In this document: positions 44,682 through 51,600 of the stretch, piece by piece
Numbering within the stretch: position 1 is the stretch's first letter
Layout: each line of letters begins with the position of its first letter
NCBI GenBank assembly: GCA_003149935.1
Contig: QAMH01000006.1
Location: 186,001-250,000 of the forward strand
Origin: Coriobacteriia bacterium
GTDB taxonomy: Bacteria; Actinomycetota; Coriobacteriia; Coriobacteriales; QAMH01
Direction: 5' to 3'
DNA length: 64,000 bases
The notes under the pieces: model-generated
What the model saw: the letters and a program-made list of their open reading frames with translations, nothing else
The model's database searches: none
Told to the model about the DNA's origin: nothing
Position numbers and translations under genes: made by a program

Positions 44682-45023
44682 TCAATCACCCATCCCATCG
44701 TTCAGCAGCTTAACGGAGAGGCACTTGCACCTCTCGGCAGTCACCTTCACGGAAATTTTCAAATATAGCTTGTCACCTTCGTACTCGGGCGAGAACTTGG
44801 CAACCGTCCATTCGTCGTACCCGTCATCCCTGTCCGGCTCGGGGCCGCCAAAGCAATCTGACTCGTCGAGCGAGAGGATTACGGACTTGAGGTCGTCCAT
44901 CGACATGCCGACCGAGGCCATGTATTCCACATTCTGCCTGCGTGGAATGAACATGAACCTGTCCTTGCCTACGTAATCCTTGGCGAGTGACAAGAACAAC
45001 CCAACCTGGTTCAAGTCAACCAT
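44682..45023 (-). CDS. MqsR-like toxin (RelE-fold mRNA interferase candidate)
   Basis: The 113-residue protein has FMFIPRRQNVEYMASVGMS, ILSLDESDCFGGPEPDRDD and LYLKISVKV...CKCLSVK, matching the pattern of MqsR-family toxins. It is first in a two-gene operon with the Panacea antitoxin and has a promoter and operator just upstream. Such toxins cut mRNA and, in prophages, can stabilise the element or block other phages. Confidence 0.7.
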   Translation of the reverse strand: MVDLNQVGLFLSLAKDYVGKDRFMFIPRRQNVEYMASVGMSMDDLKSVILSLDESDCFGGPEPDRDDGYDEWTVAKFSPEYEGDKLYLKISVKVTAERCKCLSVKLLNDGMGD

Positions 45024-45037
45024 ACGTTCCTCTCCAT

Positions 45038-45065
45038 AGTGTAATCAGTTGATTACAAATATCAA
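45038..45065 (-). promoter_or_regulatory. Promoter and operator of the Panacea toxin-antitoxin operon
   Basis: On the minus strand TTGATA (45065-45060) and TACACT (45043-45038) are 16 bases apart. The spacer holds GTAATCA-GT-TGATTAC (45041-45056), an inverted repeat suited to an HTH dimer. Confidence 0.65.
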
Positions 45066-45124
45066 AGCCATTCGCCGATTGCCATCAATGCAGCCCACAT
45101 GCGCGGGGCTCGGCTCTTTCGACG

Positions 45125-45526
45125 CTAAGCCCCCAATTGCTGCCTGAGGGCGGCTTGCAGCGTCTGCGAGAAGTTCACGCCGCGCTCGACCGCAAGGGCG
45201 TTGAGCCACGCGGGAAGGGTCACGGTGCGGTTCACCGCCTTGGTGGACTCCGCCTGCCTTACGGCGGGCATGAACACGTCCACGAGGGCCGTATGTTCGC
45301 CCGGCTCTGTCATGACCGCGTCCAGGGGCGTGGGGTCGGGGATTCGTTCGCCGTCCTGCTCCATGCCGTAGATGACGCATCCTAGTAGCTCGCGGGCAGA
45401 CAGAAGCGCTTCCTCGTCGGTCTCGCCGCTTGTGGCAACGTCCAGGTCGGGGAACGTCACCGCGATCTCCTCGCCGTCCTCGTAGGTGAACACGGCGGGA
45501 AAGAAGTACCTGTCGCTCTTCTTCAT
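45125..45526 (-). CDS. hicB: HicB-like antitoxin
   Basis: The 133-residue protein starts MKKSDRYFFPAVFTYEDGEEIAVTFPD, the HicB RNase H-like fold, and ends with a ribbon-helix-helix-like part (NRTVTLPAWLNALAVERGVNFSQTLQAAL). It should neutralise the HicA toxin encoded upstream and bind the operon's palindrome. The ATG at 45526 follows GGAG. Confidence 0.9.
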   Translation of the reverse strand: MKKSDRYFFPAVFTYEDGEEIAVTFPDLDVATSGETDEEALLSARELLGCVIYGMEQDGERIPDPTPLDAVMTEPGEHTALVDVFMPAVRQAESTKAVNRTVTLPAWLNALAVERGVNFSQTLQAALRQQLGA

Positions 45527-45569
45527 GGCATCTCCAATCAACATCCGGGAAGACGGAGGCTTCGGGGCC

Positions 45570-45767
45570 TCACGCGAAGCTCAGCCACGATTGCCTCTCT
45601 ATGCTCCTCAACGTCTTGGGCGGGATGGACTTGGTGGGGTGCTTGACTGTGACGCGCCCCGGCTTGGTCGGATGCTTGAACTGGTGATGGCTCCCGACCA
45701 CCGCGACCTCGTACCATCCGTCGTCCTTGAGGATTCTGATCACCTCTCGCGATGAGTAGCTCTTCAT
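45570..45767 (-). CDS. hicA: HicA-like toxin (mRNA interferase)
   Basis: The 65-residue double-stranded-RNA-binding-fold toxin contains SSREVIRILKDDGWYEVAVVGSHHQFKHP, with the catalytic-type His in GSHHQF, and the end SIPPKTLRSIERQ. It is first in the hicAB operon. GGAGGG lies directly before the ATG at 45767. Confidence 0.92.
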   Translation of the reverse strand: MKSYSSREVIRILKDDGWYEVAVVGSHHQFKHPTKPGRVTVKHPTKSIPPKTLRSIERQSWLSFA

Positions 45768-45789
45768 CTTCCCTCCTTTCGATACACAT

Positions 45790-45806
45790 ATTATAACACG
45801 TGTTAT
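45790..45806 (-). promoter_or_regulatory. hicAB -10 box overlapped by a palindrome
   Basis: TATAAT on the minus strand (45795-45790) overlaps the perfect palindrome ATAACACGTGTTAT (45793-45806). This fits HicB autorepression. The -35 box is weak. Confidence 0.6.
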
Positions 45807-45850
45807 TAGATTTAATGGTGACAAATATAAAAATATTTGTATTTCTTGCC

Positions 45851-46507
45851 CTAGAACCCCCAATCGAACGGCAGCACGTAGTAGACGACACGTCCTATCA
45901 CCGTGACGGTTTCGGTGTCAGGTTCGCCATAGTCGTAGATTTTCGGCTTGAAGGTGGGATCAGTGGAGTCCGGCACGAGCTCGAAGCCGTTGTCCAGCTT
46001 GTGGACTCTCTTGATTGTGGCATCGTAGCCGTTTACGCAGACCGCATGTGGTTGGTTGTCCCGTTCGACCTCTTCGCATGGGTCAATGAGCGCATAGCAA
46101 CCATCTGGCAGCACGCGATTCATTGACTGACCCTTCACTTCGAGCAGAAACGCCTTCGGATGGTTCTCCATGATTTTCACCGGAACCGGATGCGTCTCTT
46201 CAACCTCAATCATCTCGATGGGCTTGCCAGCGGCAATCGAACCGTAGAGTGGGACATCGACAAAAAGGGAATCCTCGGATGATGGCGAAACGCGCTTGTT
46301 CCTGTAGTTCACCAAACCGAGCAGGTAGTCAGTAGACGTTCCGTAGAGATCGGCGAGAGATTCGAGGACGTTGCCCGGAATATCCCTCTTGCCATACTCG
46401 TAGTTCTGGTAAGCGGTATCGGAAACGCCGATTTTGTCGGCTACTGCCTGCTGTGATAGGCCTAATTCTTCTCTGAGTTCTTTTAATCTGCGTGTCGAAT
46501 AATTCAC
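45851..46507 (-). CDS. Phage repressor, HTH plus S24 (LexA/CI-like) peptidase
   Basis: The 218-residue protein has an N-terminal HTH (GLSQQAVADKIGVSDTAYQNYEYGK), a cleavage site IAAGKP (Ala93-Gly94) and the S24 domain with Ser128 (KGQSMNR) and Lys166 (ATIKRV). It should hold the prophage silent and be inactivated by RecA-stimulated self-cleavage. The GTG start at 46507 follows GGGAGG. Operator repeats lie directly upstream. Confidence 0.93.
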   Translation of the reverse strand: MNYSTRRLKELREELGLSQQAVADKIGVSDTAYQNYEYGKRDIPGNVLESLADLYGTSTDYLLGLVNYRNKRVSPSSEDSLFVDVPLYGSIAAGKPIEMIEVEETHPVPVKIMENHPKAFLLEVKGQSMNRVLPDGCYALIDPCEEVERDNQPHAVCVNGYDATIKRVHKLDNGFELVPDSTDPTFKPKIYDYGEPDTETVTVIGRVVYYVLPFDWGF

Positions 46508-46520
46508 GAATCCACCTCCC

Positions 46521-46626
46521 GTGTTGGTATGAGCAGGGTATATCACCAACAAATAAAAGTCAAATATGAGTATTGACTACCAACAAATGATAGTTTAGAG
46601 TTCAAATCACGATACCAACAAATGAT
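46521..46626. promoter_or_regulatory. Divergent lysogeny promoters with repeated operators
   Basis: ACCAACAAAT occurs at 46545, 46579 and 46614 (34-35 bp apart), with an inverted TTGGTA at 46524. A rightward promoter TTGACT (46573) and TAGAGT (46596), spacer 17, has the second operator between its boxes. A leftward TTGACT (46563-46558) and TATACC (46542-46537), spacer 15, has the first operator between its boxes. The third is just before the Cro-like gene. Confidence 0.7.
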
Positions 46627-46642
46627 GGTGAAAGGAGGGAAA

Positions 46643-46855
46643 ATGCTGAACATTGCCAGTGAGAGAAAGCGAATGAACATGACTCAGGAAGACCTTGCGA
46701 ATGAGCTTGGCGTATCGAAGTCGACCGTTGCGCGTTGGGAACAGGAAACGACACCGCCCTACGGATCGGAGCTGATAAAGATGCACAACCTCTTCCAATG
46801 TTCGACTGATTACCTGCTCGGTCTCACTGACGAGCGCAAGACCGTAAGAGCCTGA
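46643..46855 (+). CDS. Cro-like HTH transcriptional regulator
   Basis: The 70-residue protein is one HTH_3 domain (MNMTQEDLANELGVSKSTVARWEQE) plus a tail ending ERKTVRA. GGAGGG precedes the ATG at 46643. Its place next to the rightward promoter and opposite the repressor suggests a Cro role. The same ERKTVRA coding stretch recurs at 47562-47586. Confidence 0.88.
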   Translation: MLNIASERKRMNMTQEDLANELGVSKSTVARWEQETTPPYGSELIKMHNLFQCSTDYLLGLTDERKTVRA

Positions 46856-46867
46856 ACGGGCATTGTT

Positions 46868-47335
46868 CCTTGACAATCGAATAGGGATACGGGGAAGTTC
46901 TAAAGGCTTCGGGAGGTGACGGTCAGTAACCCGCCACCAACCCTATGCAGGCCTTTTGTCCCGTTACGCACGGTAGTTCCCCACGAGGCCCTTTAGCACC
47001 CCGCTACGCAAGCTCGGGGTTTGGAACCTCGGTTGGCCTCCTCCATGCGGAGTTGGCCCCATGCCCGTTTGCTGGACGGGCAATCCGACCGAGTACGGCT
47101 GCGCTTGGCCTCACGGAGCCGACCTGTCGTTACTGCAACAGGCTTTTGCGCGTTCGACTGCGAAACACATGCGGGAGCCTACCCCACGTTGGCTCGAACG
47201 CCTCACAGGAACCAGATGTTCAAAAAGTTGGCCATTTTAGACCTCCCAACACTCGGGATCGTTTTGAACAACAATCCGATTTTAGCACTACATGTGGTGC
47301 CTATCAAAAAGCCAGATAACGACATCTTGTGATTT
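46868..47335 (+). ncRNA. Candidate large structured RNA 1 (no gene in this stretch)
   Basis: No credible reading frame uses this stretch, but it is full of nested complementary segments: GGGGAA (46891)/TTCCCC; GAGGCC/GGCCTC; CTCGGT/ACCGAG; CCCCG/CGGGG; GCCCG/CGGGC; and GCGTTCGA/TCGAACGC. The last part shares GTTGGCCA, GACCTCC, TCGGGAT and GATTTTAGCA with the stretch at 47602-48060. The 5' end (46868-46893) pairs with 47538-47563 at 24 of 26 positions. Large phage RNAs of the GOLLD/ROOL kind are a possible comparison; no family is assigned. Confidence 0.55.
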
Positions 47336-47345
47336 GGAGGATTTG

Positions 47346-47528
47346 ATGTTGAGCGAAATCCGCAAGGAAGAGGGTCTGACGCAGAGGCGGCTCGCCGAGC
47401 TGTCGGGAGTTCCGAGACGGACCATCCAGAACTGGGAGGAGTCCGGCTTCGGGAACGCGACGGTGAGAAACGCCGTCAAGGTCGCGCGAGTCTTGGGTAA
47501 GTCCATCGAGGAGCTGCTGGAGGACTAG
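47346..47528 (+). CDS. Small XRE-type HTH protein
   Basis: The 60-residue protein is a bare HTH domain: LTQRRLAELSGVPRRTIQNWEESG, then VRNAVKVARVLGKSIEELLED. GGAGG lies before the ATG. It sits between the two structured non-coding stretches and is inside the long inverted repeat 46868-47563. It probably binds DNA of the phage control region. Confidence 0.85.
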   Translation: MLSEIRKEEGLTQRRLAELSGVPRRTIQNWEESGFGNATVRNAVKVARVLGKSIEELLED

Positions 47529-47529
47529 C

Positions 47530-47586
47530 GTGCCGAACCCGTATCCCTATCCGATTGCCAAGGAGCGCAAGACCGTGAGGGCGTAG
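47530..47586 (+). CDS. Possible 18-residue peptide ending ERKTVRA
   Basis: A GTG after GGAGGACTAGC opens MPNPYPYPIAKERKTVRA. The last seven residues equal the end of the Cro-like protein at 46855. It may be a real short peptide, or the coding look may be a by-product of a duplicated RNA or DNA element. Confidence 0.3.
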   Translation: MPNPYPYPIAKERKTVRA

Positions 47587-47601
47587 CCCCGGCAAGGCAC
47601 A

Positions 47602-48060
47602 TTGACAATCGGATACCCATGCAGGAGGCCTCGTCACGAAGACGAACGGGGGCGAAGTCGGCAACCGACGCCCACCGTCCGACGGGCTTTCCCCTCGTGC
47701 GAAACGGTAGTCCACGCCCTGACCGCTCCATTGATCGCGGGATTGGCGTGTCTCGCGCGGTTTCACGTTCTACGCGCTCGTTCCTCCGCTGTTGCCGCAG
47801 CGGCACCGTTTAGCGGACTTGAGCCGCCCAGGCTCCGCGGCTCCGCTATCTCGCGAGGGACCGCATCCTCAAAACGTTGGCCAACATGGTTGACCTCCTC
47901 TCTTTCGAGATGTTTCGGGACACCGGGGATTCTACCAAAGGCGAGGTTTCCCGCATGGGCATTCGATTGGCATGAGCGCATGACCCGACAGGCCGGCCGG
48001 TGCCCATTCGGTACCACCACACCGAAGCTGTAACTCGCCACGGTTGCTCCGGAGATTACC
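47602..48060 (+). ncRNA. Candidate large structured RNA 2 (no gene in this stretch)
   Basis: It starts like the first stretch (TTGACAATCGGATAC) and shares ATGCAGG, ACGGTAGT and the 3' block with GTTGGCCA, GACCTCC, TCGAGAT and GATTCTACCA. Stems seen include GGGCG-aag-TCGG/CCGA-c-GCCC, CCGCTG/CAGCGG and GAGCCG/CGGCTC. No coding frame is convincing between 47587 and 48127. The 3' boundary is a guess. Confidence 0.5.
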
Positions 48061-48127
48061 TACAGCCGGATGGGTGCCAGCGGGCCTGCCGGGAAGCGAT
48101 GAAGACGAGGGAAAGGAGGAAACGGAA

Positions 48128-48286
48128 ATGTGCGGTGCCATCGAGAACAAGTGGCTCCCGCCGGAGGCGGTGATGGAGATCCTTGGCTGCTCAAGGCAGG
48201 TCGTGAACCGCCTGTGCCGCGATGGGCATGTCAAGTGCCGCAAGTTCGGGCGCACCTGGTACGTCCATCGCTCGGAGTTCGAGTAA
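48128..48286 (+). CDS. Excisionase/AlpA-like helix-turn-helix protein
   Basis: The 52-residue protein reads WLPPEAVMEILGCSRQVVNRLCRDGHVKCRKFGRTWYVHRSEFE, the MerR-like HTH_17 fold of excisionases and AlpA regulators. AAAGGAGG precedes the ATG. It could direct excision or early gene control. Confidence 0.82.
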   Translation: MCGAIENKWLPPEAVMEILGCSRQVVNRLCRDGHVKCRKFGRTWYVHRSEFE

Positions 48287-48288
48287 GC

Positions 48289-48316
48289 AAAAAGCCCACG
48301 GGCGCAATCCGTGGGC
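48289..48316 (-). terminator. Hairpin with a T-run on the minus strand
   Basis: GCCCACGG (48294-48301) pairs with CCGTGGGC (48309-48316). On the minus strand the stem is followed by TTTTTGC, so it would stop leftward transcription. On the plus strand it has no T-run. Confidence 0.5.
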
Positions 48317-48339
48317 CTGGTCAAGAAAGGAGACCTTTG

Positions 48340-48396
48340 ATGACAAGTCAAATTCTACCACAGGAGGGGAGGTGGGCCGCATGGCGGAGCCGGTAA
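48340..48396 (+). CDS. Possible 18-residue leader peptide
   Basis: AAAGGAG lies seven bases before an ATG that opens MTSQILPQEGRWAAWRSR. Its stop lies 13 bases inside the ATPase gene, whose start it overlaps. A leader that couples translation of the ATPase is possible. Confidence 0.35.
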   Translation: MTSQILPQEGRWAAWRSR

Positions 48397-49049
48397 TCAT
48401 CTACGGCAAGAGCGGCACGGGCAAGTCGTCCTCGATGCGCAACTTCGAGGACGGAGACATCGGCCTCGTGAACGTCATCGGCAAGCGCCTGCCGTTTCGT
48501 AGCAAGCTCACCCAGGTCAGCACGACCGACTACGAGCGCGTAAAGCACCTCGTGGGGGAGAGCAAGGCACGCTCGGTGGTCATCGACGACGCCGGGTATC
48601 TCATCACCGACATGTTCATGGCGCGGCACGCCAACGCCGGGAAGGGCAACGGTGTGTTCGCGCTCTACAACGACATCGGTGACCAGTTCTACGGGCTGTT
48701 GCGCTACATCTCGGAGCTTACCGACCAGGACAAGGTCGTGTACCTCATGCTTCACGAGGACGCCGACGACATGGGCAACTCGAAGATCAAGACCATCGGA
48801 AAGCTCCTGGACGAGAAGGTGACCATCGAGGGCATGGTGTCCATCGTCCTGCAATCGCAGGTCATGGACGGCGAGTACGTGTTCCGCACCAACGGCAACG
48901 GCATCGTCAAGTCCCCGCCGGGTATGTTCGAGACCGAGTTCGTGGACAACGACCTCAAGGCCGTGGATACCGCGATTAGAGAGTATTGGAGGATGCGTCC
49001 CCTGACCGACGCTCCTAAGTCCACCAAGGCGGCGAAGTCCGATGGCTAG
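48381..49049 (+). CDS. Phage RecA-fold ATPase (Sak4-like)
   Basis: The 222-residue protein starts MAEPVIIYGKSGTGKSSS (Walker A) and has Walker B SVVIDDAGYLITD, then QDKVVYLMLHED and SIVLQSQVMDGEYVFRTNG. Phage Sak4-type single-strand annealing ATPases look like this, and an SSB-like gene follows. It probably serves recombination or replication of phage DNA. GGAGGGGAGG precedes the ATG. Confidence 0.72.
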   Translation: MAEPVIIYGKSGTGKSSSMRNFEDGDIGLVNVIGKRLPFRSKLTQVSTTDYERVKHLVGESKARSVVIDDAGYLITDMFMARHANAGKGNGVFALYNDIGDQFYGLLRYISELTDQDKVVYLMLHEDADDMGNSKIKTIGKLLDEKVTIEGMVSIVLQSQVMDGEYVFRTNGNGIVKSPPGMFETEFVDNDLKAVDTAIREYWRMRPLTDAPKSTKAAKSDG

Positions 49050-49284
49050 GCCGGTGGAATGGGCCAATCCCGAGAACTGGACGCACCCGGAACGTCTCGC
49101 CAAATGCGGGGACTGCGCCAAGTGCATGCGCTGCCCGGACAACCTGTCCATAGCGGTCTGCCGCGATTGCATCGACCCCAGGTTGTCGGACGGTGACGTG
49201 TGGTGGGTCGACCCGGCGGAGGTCTGGTGTGGTGTCGAGACGATCTACGGGGGATTCGAGGAGAAGCGCCATGTCGCCGCGTGA
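49042..49284 (+). CDS. Small cysteine-rich phage protein
   Basis: The 80-residue protein has CGDCAKCMRCPD and CRDCIDP, a likely zinc-binding cluster. The start overlaps the end of the ATPase gene. Function unknown. Confidence 0.65.
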   Translation: MARPVEWANPENWTHPERLAKCGDCAKCMRCPDNLSIAVCRDCIDPRLSDGDVWWVDPAEVWCGVETIYGGFEEKRHVAA

Positions 49285-49483
49285 GCGAGAGCTGAAATCC
49301 CAGCTGCGGCAGGCTCGCAGCCAGGTGCTCGACCTGCGCTTGCAAGTCCATTCGCTCGAAGTCAAGAACGCCGAGCAGCGCCGCCGCCTGCGAGTCCAGG
49401 CGCACGCCATGGAGATCGTCAAGCAGTCGGCGTACGAGGCGTACAGCAACACGATGCTGGCGATGGGCCAGCAGTACGAATAG
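49271..49483 (+). CDS. Small coiled-coil phage protein
   Basis: The 70-residue protein is a charged amphipathic helix (ELKSQLRQARSQVLDLRLQV). GAGGAGAAG precedes the ATG at 49271, inside the preceding gene's end. Function unknown. Confidence 0.6.
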   Translation: MSPRERELKSQLRQARSQVLDLRLQVHSLEVKNAEQRRRLRVQAHAMEIVKQSAYEAYSNTMLAMGQQYE

Positions 49484-49491
49484 GAGGAATC

Positions 49492-49704
49492 GTGAGGAAG
49501 GTTTACGTGGTGCACGGCATCGCAAAGCAGGTGATGGCGTTCGGTGACATAGAGGACGCGCGTTACGTCGCCGAGTCGGTGTTCGGGACCTTGCCAGAAT
49601 ACGAGGAAGCCGACCACATAAGCGAGGTCCCGTTCGTTCCGTCGGATGCACCGATGGATAAGAGCATACCGGTGAGAAGCGGTGGTTCCGATGTCAGGTT
49701 CTAA
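49492..49704 (+). CDS. Hypothetical phage protein, 70 residues
   Basis: It starts with GTG after AGGAGG. The sequence (MRKVYVVHGIAKQVMAFGDIEDARYVAESVFG) looks like a small alpha/beta fold. No recognised motif. Confidence 0.6.
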   Translation: MRKVYVVHGIAKQVMAFGDIEDARYVAESVFGTLPEYEEADHISEVPFVPSDAPMDKSIPVRSGGSDVRF

Positions 49705-50185
49705 CGTGGACATCGCAAAGCGCATCGAGCAGCTCGCCGTGGCGCAGGCCGTCTACAAGCTTGCTGCCGAGCAGGTGAGCACGAAGGAACCAGGCAACCT
49801 GCGCGCCGAGGTGGACGCTCACTACCGCGAGATGTTCGAGCAGACCGGGGCCAAGAGCTTCGATGTCCGCATCGGCGGCGAGAAGGTCGGCACGTACGGC
49901 GTGCGCGTCACGAAGCCCGAGACGAGGGTGCGACTCAAGGTCACCGACAGCCGCGCGCTCATGGCGTGGTGCGAGGCAAACGACTGCCTGCGCGTCGATC
50001 CGGACATGCGGCGGGTGGAGTCCATCTTCGGCGAGACGGGCGAGCTGCCCGACGGCTGCGAGGTGGAGGCAACGTCCGCTCCCGGCGGCGAGTACGCCGG
50101 AAGCTCGTTGCGCATCGACCCGGAAAAGGTCAACAACGCGCTCGGTGGTGCCGACGTGCTGCCCATGCTGATGGGAGGCGCGTGA
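49691..50185 (+). CDS. Hypothetical phage protein, 164 residues
   Basis: The protein opens with a helix (DIAKRIEQLAVAQAVYKLAAEQVS), then a beta-rich part (FDVRIGGEKVGTYGVRVTKPE). It lies in the recombination block and overlaps both neighbours. I do not recognise the family. A GTG nine bases upstream is an alternative start. Confidence 0.65.
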   Translation: MSGSNVDIAKRIEQLAVAQAVYKLAAEQVSTKEPGNLRAEVDAHYREMFEQTGAKSFDVRIGGEKVGTYGVRVTKPETRVRLKVTDSRALMAWCEANDCLRVDPDMRRVESIFGETGELPDGCEVEATSAPGGEYAGSSLRIDPEKVNNALGGADVLPMLMGGA

Positions 50186-50439
50186 TGGCCTACACACCGT
50201 TCAGCGAGTTCGCGGAGATGGACTTCGCGGGCGATGACGTGCTCACCACGACTATCACGTTGTACGAGTACCGCAAGGTGCTTACCGAGAACACGCAATT
50301 CAAGATGTTCCTGAGCATCGCGGACATGCTCGGAATCGACCTCACGCCAATCTTTGACCTGATGAAGACGGGCGTGAGCGAGCTAATAGGAAACGCGGCG
50401 AACGCCGCAATCGAAGAGGAAGGAAACGACAATGCCTAA
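50185..50439 (+). CDS. Hypothetical phage protein, 84 residues
   Basis: An acidic helical protein (FSEFAEMDFAGDDVLTTTITLYEYRK) sharing one base with the preceding stop. No known motif. Confidence 0.6.
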   Translation: MAYTPFSEFAEMDFAGDDVLTTTITLYEYRKVLTENTQFKMFLSIADMLGIDLTPIFDLMKTGVSELIGNAANAAIEEEGNDNA

Positions 50440-51043
50440 GCTAGACCCGACCGAATGGGAGGCCGCCAACGAGTCAACCGCAGGCGGTGACTTCAAGGCC
50501 ATGACGCCAGGCGTGTACGTGTGCGAGATCAAGGGCGTCCAGACCGAGTGGGACACCAAGGACGGCCATGTCACGAGCGACGAGAAACAGTGCGTGCGCG
50601 TGCTGCTGGACGTCGCCGAGGGCGAGTTCAAGGGCGAGTTGTCACGTCCGTTCTTCGCGGACAAGGAGTACGCGCGGCTCGTGTACATGTCCTGGAAGCC
50701 AAGTGCCTACGGAATGCTCAAGCACACGTTCCACGCCCTTGACGAGGCGAACCCCGGATTCGACAGCGAGGCGGCTTTCACGGCCGACAAGTGGACGATG
50801 TTCGTTGGCAAGAAGTGCCTCGTGCAGTTCAACGGTCGCGAGTACACCAACGACCGTGGCTATACCAACGTGAGCGCACGTCCCGACCGAATCCTCACCG
50901 CAGACGACAATCCCAAGATCAAGGTGGAGCTTGAGAACGGCACCAAGGTGGACTGGGCCGACTACGAGGCCGTCAACGACTCCCCCGCGCCCCGGAAGTC
51001 AACTGCGGTGGCGGCGTACGACGATTCTGACGTGCCGTTCTAA
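50432..51043 (+). CDS. SSB-like phage protein (DUF669 type)
   Basis: The 203-residue protein has an OB-like beta core (GVYVCEIKGVQTEWDTKDG, FVGKKCLVQFNGREYTNDRGY) and ends with AAYDDSDVPF, the acidic tail by which single-strand DNA-binding proteins recruit partners. Next to the Sak4-like ATPase this fits a phage SSB. Confidence 0.72.
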   Translation: MPKLDPTEWEAANESTAGGDFKAMTPGVYVCEIKGVQTEWDTKDGHVTSDEKQCVRVLLDVAEGEFKGELSRPFFADKEYARLVYMSWKPSAYGMLKHTFHALDEANPGFDSEAAFTADKWTMFVGKKCLVQFNGREYTNDRGYTNVSARPDRILTADDNPKIKVELENGTKVDWADYEAVNDSPAPRKSTAVAAYDDSDVPF

Positions 51044-51600
51044 TGACCGTCGTGAGAGAAATATGGAGACCGGTAATCGGTTTTGAAGGGTTATACGAAG
51101 TCAGCGATGCGGGAAACGTAAGGTCAGTTGACCGTATCGTAACCTCGAAAAACGGCATGAAGAAATCGCTGCGCGGACAACCTCTGAAACAAGGGCTCTA
51201 TAACAGCAAATCAACATATCGCGGAGTCACCTTGAGCAAAGGTGGCAAGCAATTCAAGAAGAGCGTGCACAGACTTGTCGCGGAGGCTTTCATACAAAAC
51301 CCAGATGACTTGCCGGAAATCAATCACAAGGACGAGGACAAGACTAATAACGCGGTCAAAAACCTCGAATGGTGCGACCGTCAATACAACAACACGTATG
51401 GAACGGCTCGTTTCAGGATAGCGGCAACTCAGGGTAAACCCGTCATTCAAAAGAAGAACGGAAAGATCGTCAACGCATATCCGACGCAGGGCGTCGCAGC
51501 CATGTTCACCGGGGCATCGCAAAGCGGTATATCTGCATGTTGCCGTGGTGAGATGAATTCAAGCGGCGACTATGAATGGTCGTGGGCACCATGGGGATGA
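51043..51600 (+). CDS. NUMOD4 and HNH homing-type endonuclease
   Basis: The 185-residue protein has NUMOD4 (EIWRPVIGFEGLYEVSDAGNVRS) and an HNH site (INHKDEDKTNNAVKNLEWCDRQYNN), with a C-terminal helix-turn-helix-like segment. It is clearly more AT-rich than its neighbours and sits exactly between two overlapping genes. It looks like a free-standing selfish endonuclease inserted into the replication block. Confidence 0.88.
   Translation: MTVVREIWRPVIGFEGLYEVSDAGNVRSVDRIVTSKNGMKKSLRGQPLKQGLYNSKSTYRGVTLSKGGKQFKKSVHRLVAEAFIQNPDDLPEINHKDEDKTNNAVKNLEWCDRQYNNTYGTARFRIAATQGKPVIQKKNGKIVNAYPTQGVAAMFTGASQSGISACCRGEMNSSGDYEWSWAPWG

Noticed and set aside
46945..47319. Plus-strand frame of 124 codons inside structured stretch 1
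   Set aside because: No ribosome site, odd composition, and the DNA is dominated by nested complementary arms that explain its conservation better.
47720..47732. GGTAGTCCACGCC in structured stretch 2, reminiscent of a conserved 16S rRNA segment
   Set aside because: Only about 13 bases match and nothing else around it resembles rRNA.
47602..48033. Frame of 143 codons inside structured stretch 2
   Set aside because: It does not match the reading frame of the related stretch 1 and has no ribosome site or domain.
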